Source of the DNA: Pholiota molesta
Taxonomy: Eukaryota > Basidiomycota > Agaricomycetes > Agaricales > Strophariaceae
NCBI GenBank assembly: GCA_014925825.1
Contig: JACGCK010000001.1
Span: forward strand, 1,054,001-1,118,000
Length of the DNA stretch: 64,000 nucleotides
Direction: 5' to 3'
Of the stretch, positions 59,613 through 64,000 are shown piece by piece. How positions within the stretch are numbered: the stretch's first letter is position 1; each line of letters starts with the position of its first letter. Below the pieces are notes generated by a model. It worked only from the letters and a program-made list of their open reading frames with translations, ran no database searches and was not told the DNA's origin. A program made the translations under genes and the position numbers.

Positions 59613-60215
59613 TCACAGCCTAGGCTCCTCGCCACTGTACACCTCAAATATATCATTCTCCTCGTCGTCCTTCGCGAACTCCTTCAACGTATTTGTCGAC
59701 TCTTTCACAACTTCCAGCCTGGCAACAACGATGTTCCATCTGTTGAGATCACCACACCGTACAGCGCCTCTATAACCTTCCGTTCCCTTGTTGCACGGTT
59801 ATTAGTCCAAGAATCCACATTAGTCCCGTGTGTCTTCTCCTTCAAAGAAGCACCCGCTGTCGAGTCCCATTGGGACATTTTCGGCGCGGCCAAAACCTCC
59901 TTCTTGGCCCTGTCAATTTCATCGTAGGAGACCATGCGTGGGCCGGATATCCCAGTACTATCGACTGCCGCGCTCGTAGATTCACGGTCAGGGATGAACG
60001 CCTTGTCAATCCTCTCCATTAGGTTTTCCTCCGTGATCCAGTCGTCAGCTTGGTGGTACAGCGCAATGAGAGCCCGCATTTTAGCAGGTGGCAGGGCAGT
60101 ATGTGATTGGACCTCTGGCAACGGGATTTTTGATTTTTGGTGTATTGATGACATATTGCGTGTTCGCAGACAGTGCAAAGCTGATACTCGCTGACGCAGG
60201 CATGTGGTGAGGTTC
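59613..60215 (-). CDS. Probable mitochondrial protein, unrecognised
   Basis: Single exon, about 200 residues. The ATG at 60215 begins MNLTTCLRQRVSALHCLRTR, an Arg-rich, acid-free presequence. The body is helical and charged: MRALIALYHQADDWITEENL with MERIDKAF, YDEIDRAKKEVLAA, NNRATRERKVIEALYGVV and RWNIVVARLEVVKESTNTLK, ending YSGEEPRL-stop at 59613. One base is missing near 59735. The helix followed by a short SxRIDxAF-type element looks like a conserved fungal mitochondrial family, but I cannot name it; a ribosome-associated role would be a guess. Confidence 0.6.
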
Positions 60216-60713
60216 ATTTTGTCGAGGGGCAGCGGAATAGACGAGACGCGGAGGAGGCCAACCAGAAATTCACATATTGATGCAGTGATGGCTAGATCAC
60301 GGGACCAAAGAGCGCTCACTTCCTCAACGCCTCGAGTCTTGCCGGAGTCCTTACTACTTACCAGCTCGAAATATCAACAAACCAATTTTCCGAATGTCAA
60401 ATCCCAAATTACGATCAATCGCTCAGCTCCTGAACTTGGGCCAATGAGAAACATGTGGGCAATATTTTTTATTTAGATATGGACAATACATACTGGCAAC
60501 TTCACAGGCGAACACTAAACTCAATAACTAAATCTGCTGCACGGAAATGGTGTTGTGTCCTCTCGATTTTTGGAAACCACGGCAAATATCCCGCAAAGAG
60601 CTGTCATGTGAACTATACGTTTGCTACATTTTTCCATGATATAGATATTAAGTGGTACTTGCAATTAACGGTAATACAAGAAATCTAGAGGTGAGACTTG
60701 AAACCGTTTGCCT
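60216..60713. other. Intergenic, no gene seen
   Basis: AT-rich spacer between two minus-strand genes. Confidence 0.35.
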
Positions 60714-62575
60714 TCAACAAAGCAGCTTGCTTTGCTTGATCTCTTGAGCTTTCCTCACAAGCTCAGGGGCACGCTTCAGCTCTCGTTGACCAACTTGTTG
60801 GATGTGTACAGCATCAGGTCCCTAAATCGAAGTTAATAAATTAGACGCCAGTAAAAAAGTAAAATTTCTTACATCGGCAATCCTCAATGTACGCAAATTA
60901 GCCCAACGCATTGCCAGCTCAGTATCTTGCGAGACACCTTCAGCACCAAAGGATTGAATTGCACGATCAATAACGTTGAGAGCCATTGATGGAACCACAA
61001 ACTGTAAGAATTCAAAAATGAGCTGATATATTTGTTGGACATAAAATCAAAATCATACTTTAGCAATTCCAATCTCCTTGAGCGCGCCTTTGGCCTTGTA
61101 CTTGTCAATTTGTAAAGCAGCGCTCAGGACGAGCAGACGTGCTCCCTCGATTTCGGCACGCGACTTGGCAATGTCAGCAATAACGGTTCCTGCGGGTATA
61201 TTTTGAGCTACAGACGACATTGACTTGGAAGTCAAGATTCACCATGTTCATAGAGATACTTTCCGAAAGTCTTGCGACCGGGTCAGTAACTCGTTGGAGC
61301 AGCAAGTCTAATGCAGCCTGAGCAGCGCCAATGGAGCGCATACAGTGATGAATGCGGCCAGGACTGCCGATATATGATATTTGGGAAGACAAACGATGTC
61401 ATAGAAACATACCCAAGACGGCCTTGGATGATTTCAAATCCACGGCCCCATCCTAGGACAAGATTGCCGAGGGGGACACGACATTCTCGTAGATATTTCA
61501 CAATGGCCCTCGGGAGCATCGTCATATCCAAACACCTTCATAGGACGAATAATCTTGACTCCAGGAGCATCAGCAGGGACAATGACGACGCTCTGTTGGT
61601 TGTAAGCGTTCTTATTGTTGGGATCGCTCTTTCCCATAACAAGGTGAAGCTTGGTACGGGGATCACCAGCACCGCTAATCCACCTATCATCGCAAGAGAG
61701 TTAAGCGACTATTAAAGAAGATTTGAACTTCTCAATGTACCATTTATGACCGTTGATTACAATTTCATTGCCCTCCTGGCGAATGGAAGTCCGAATGTTT
61801 TTGGCGTCGGAAGACGCGACTATGAACATTGGCATTAGACCAGAATGAGCTGGCATAAGACCAAGAATACCATTTTTCTCAGTCATAGCAAAAGAAGAAC
61901 GAATTTCTCCGTTCAAGAGAGGAATTAACCATGTCTTTTGCTGCTCCGGGTTACCATAGCGAGCCAGGACCTCTGTAATAATATACCATGTGAGTACAAA
62001 CATGGCACAATTTGGTTCAATACGCACCCATGTTGCCCGTATCTGGCGCAGAACAGTTCATAACCTCAGGACCGATGTGTCCAGCATGGGCGAGGACCTC
62101 GGCCATGACGCCATACTGAGGAAGAAACAGTCAGCAAAGGTGACAACGAATTCATGGAAGAGCGCATACCTCAAGGTTAGTGAGAGGAACACCGAATTCA
62201 GGATAGTGAGCTTTGCTCAAGAAAAGGTTCCAAAGACCCTGTTTCTTCGCCTTCTCCTTCAACTCTGCAATTACGGGAATGATGGTCTTCCAACGTGTAG
62301 CGGGATCGTCAGGCAATTGGGCATGAGCAAGCTTCGTCGCTGGAAGGATCTCATCCTATATGATGCATTAGGTTGGATGCTTTGAATACACCGAGTTGCT
62401 ATACCTCGAGAAACTTGATAACTTTGGCCAATGTTTCCTTTGCGTATGGTGAGAACTTATCCTCGATCTGCCAGGTTGGATGATTATTGATACCTTCGGA
62501 GCTATGCTAATGTTATCGACTCACCATAGCCCATGAGGCTTCGGAGGTATATGCGACGACAGGATGGGGAGACAT
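60714..62575 (-). CDS. Acyl-CoA dehydrogenase (ACAD10/11-like)
   Basis: FAD flavoenzyme of fatty-acid beta-oxidation. Exons on the minus strand: 62575-62525, 62467-62405, 62355-62170, 62115-62028, 61972-61871, 61819-61741, 61683-61413, 61363-61243, 61189-61059, 61001-60873 and 60821-60714. Blocks: [20 protein letters not shown] with [138 protein letters not shown] (FAD/catalytic region) and [19 protein letters not shown] base is missing near 61275 (before [11 protein letters not shown]), and the frame also changes near 61490. The N-terminus lacks an obvious presequence or C-terminal SKL. Confidence 0.9.
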
Positions 62576-63026
62576 GGTAGTCAGAAATAGGGATGTGGAA
62601 AGTAATTGGGTCCATCCTTGCAGGCATACTTTAAGATGTGGGGAACGGCACTTGAGTTGCCGGTTGCGTTAACCCCCTGACCGGCGCATTGAATAGCGGT
62701 CCTAACACTCATCATCTATGCATGGGTTTATCACTTGCAAGAAACACTATTTACAAGACTTACTTGCATAAATATTAAACGACATGCACTTTGATCTCGA
62801 CGGGCATTTCACATCGTTCATGGATATTGGAAGTACTACATATACTGACGTTGTTCTCATGTATCTAAAGGAGGTAATTATGTAGTGAGGAAGCGTATGG
62901 TATTTGGAATGAAAAGGAATACGGGAACGCATATAAGTATGGCTACAAGAAGACTGTTGGTACTATGAGAGGAATAAATAGAGCACAAAACAAACCTAGG
63001 GAAATTCGAAATATGAAGTCCCACAC
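62576..63026. other. Intergenic, no gene seen
   Basis: Upstream of the acyl-CoA dehydrogenase and downstream of the last minus-strand gene. Confidence 0.35.
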
Positions 63027-64000
63027 CTAATGATGAGTCGGATCGTGAAGTTCGTTGATGGTATGTGTATCGCCTAGCGTGAAGGGAAGGTCTGGATCGT
63101 ATCCGAACGCGCCCGGGTCGTAACTCTGCCAGAGCCCATCCTGATCCCCTATTGGATATCCGCCTGAATTATAGTTCCTGATAAAGTCCAGGCCACGGAA
63201 GGGCAACCAGATGCTGCAAAAGATGACGATGGGGTGTAGTAGACAAACCCGAAATGTTTGTCGTCAAATCCGAGGTATCGTAGGTTCCATAGTTGTCAAG
63301 TGCAGATCCGTAGGCACCAAAAGAATTATTGTAAAGTGTTTGGTCAGAGCCTGCTCCGAATATTGCATGTTCGCCCCCATCCCATTGCTGTAGGTTAGAT
63401 TGACTTAATGTACTTGGCTGGACCCCGTAGTCAAATTCGTAACGATGTGGCGATGGGAGATGAGCAGGAGACAATGGTGACGCGAAATTATAATTGTTGT
63501 TCGGTGCCAACCGTGGACTAGGGTCTTGACTATGGTCGACGGAGAGAACTGGTGGCATTGAAGGAGATGGCAAATTAACCGATCCCGGTGAGCTGTGGGT
63601 GCTTGAGCCTGCACGAGCTGGACTCGAAAACGATTGATAGAAAGATCCAGTGGCCGAACGATCATGAGTTTCCGCATCATCAATCCCTCGTTTGCGTGAG
63701 GTCGACCGTGCTCTCTGGCCTAAAATAGAAATCAAAGCATTTAATCTACCATCATTACATTTTACCAAAAGAGAAATACGTACCACTATCCACGCGGTAA
63801 GGAGACACAGCAGCTAAACGTCTGTTGGAGGTCCCAGGTTCGCGAGACAATGTTCTTCTTGACCTCCCTTTTGCGATGCGTGCTGACTGCGCTGCTCCAG
63901 AACCAGGAGCGATAGTGACAGATTTGCGACGTTCATGAGCTGATGTGGCCGAGGGAGCATTCACAACATTCGAAGTTTGCGGAGTTGTCGAGTTGGAGGG
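63027..64000 (-). CDS. Unrecognised low-complexity protein, 3' part, runs off right end
   Basis: The 5' end lies beyond the window. Exon 64000-~63781 is Ser/Arg/Ala-rich with basic clusters (IAKGRSRRTL). It is spliced (donor GTACGT, acceptor TTTAG near 63722) to an exon reading GQRARSTSRKRGIDD and a long Ser/Pro/Tyr/Asn-rich region (SPARAGSSTHSSPGSVNLPS). The end reads NSGGYPIGDQDGLWQSYDPG with DLPFTLGDTHTINEL, stop at 63027. The frame changes near 63230, by a very short intron (GTTTGT to TTTTGCAG) or a missing base. The composition suggests a transcription-factor activation region; no DNA-binding domain is inside the window. Confidence 0.55.

Noticed and set aside
1..64000. tRNA genes, CRISPR arrays, intact transposons
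   Set aside because: Looked for tRNA-like GGTTCGAATCC arms, spaced repeats and transposase or reverse-transcriptase motifs by eye; none found.

Overview
The window is an ordinary, gene-dense stretch of a basidiomycete nuclear chromosome, most likely Agaricomycetes. Genes lie on both strands and are broken by many short introns (mostly 45-70 nt, GT-AG, often with a CTRAY-like branch site). The recognisable families are conserved eukaryotic housekeeping genes, with a few families typical of mushroom-forming fungi. I count about 31 protein-coding genes, two of them cut by the window ends. I found no tRNA, rRNA, CRISPR array or intact transposon.

Layout. 1-9 kb: ARL1 (5' part) diverging from a WKF-domain nucleolar protein, the m6A RNA methyltransferase METTL3/IME4, an ABHD4/5-type hydrolase, and the spliceosome protein CWC21. 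9-14 kb: a DHA2-type MFS transporter and the sphingolipid C4-hydroxylase SUR2. 15-20 kb: acetylornithine aminotransferase ARG8 directly followed by 5-aminolevulinate synthase HEM1. 20-24 kb: an unrecognised membrane protein, an SDR and a CxxC-rich protein. 24-34 kb: a long Sfr1/Mei5-type recombination protein, SND2/TMEM208, a multi-repeat Myb protein (SNAPc-like) and TAF8. 34-41 kb: riboflavin kinase, mitochondrial uS11m, QCR9, an RNPS1-like RNA-binding protein and an unrecognised large protein. 41-48 kb: NPC1/NCR1 diverging from DPH1. 48-52 kb: a gene-poor stretch with one unrecognised gene. 52-60 kb: a small Tim17-like protein, the TOR-pathway kinase SCH9, a sucrase/ferredoxin-like protein diverging from a SIRT5-type sirtuin, and a mitochondrial protein. 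60-64 kb: an acyl-CoA dehydrogenase and the 3' part of an unrecognised low-complexity protein.

The most important property for a reader is that roughly thirty single-base frame breaks interrupt otherwise well-conserved reading frames (ARG8, DPH1, SCH9, Myb protein, TAF8, uS11m, SFR1 and others). Nearly all have the same polarity, one base missing. That points to deletion errors in the underlying assembly rather than to a cluster of pseudogenes, and many open reading frames are therefore truncated artificially. Exon coordinates below come from reading splice sites and conserved protein blocks by eye. Where a frame break falls inside an exon I say so.

I did not find a clearly new multi-gene system. 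The better leads are three supported GC-AG introns, a 788-nt intron in ARG8, four Cys-Pro motifs at the N-terminus of HEM1, the very long N-terminal extension of the SFR1-like protein, an uncharacterised gene at 49.6-51.4 kb, and CACGTG elements in several divergent promoters.
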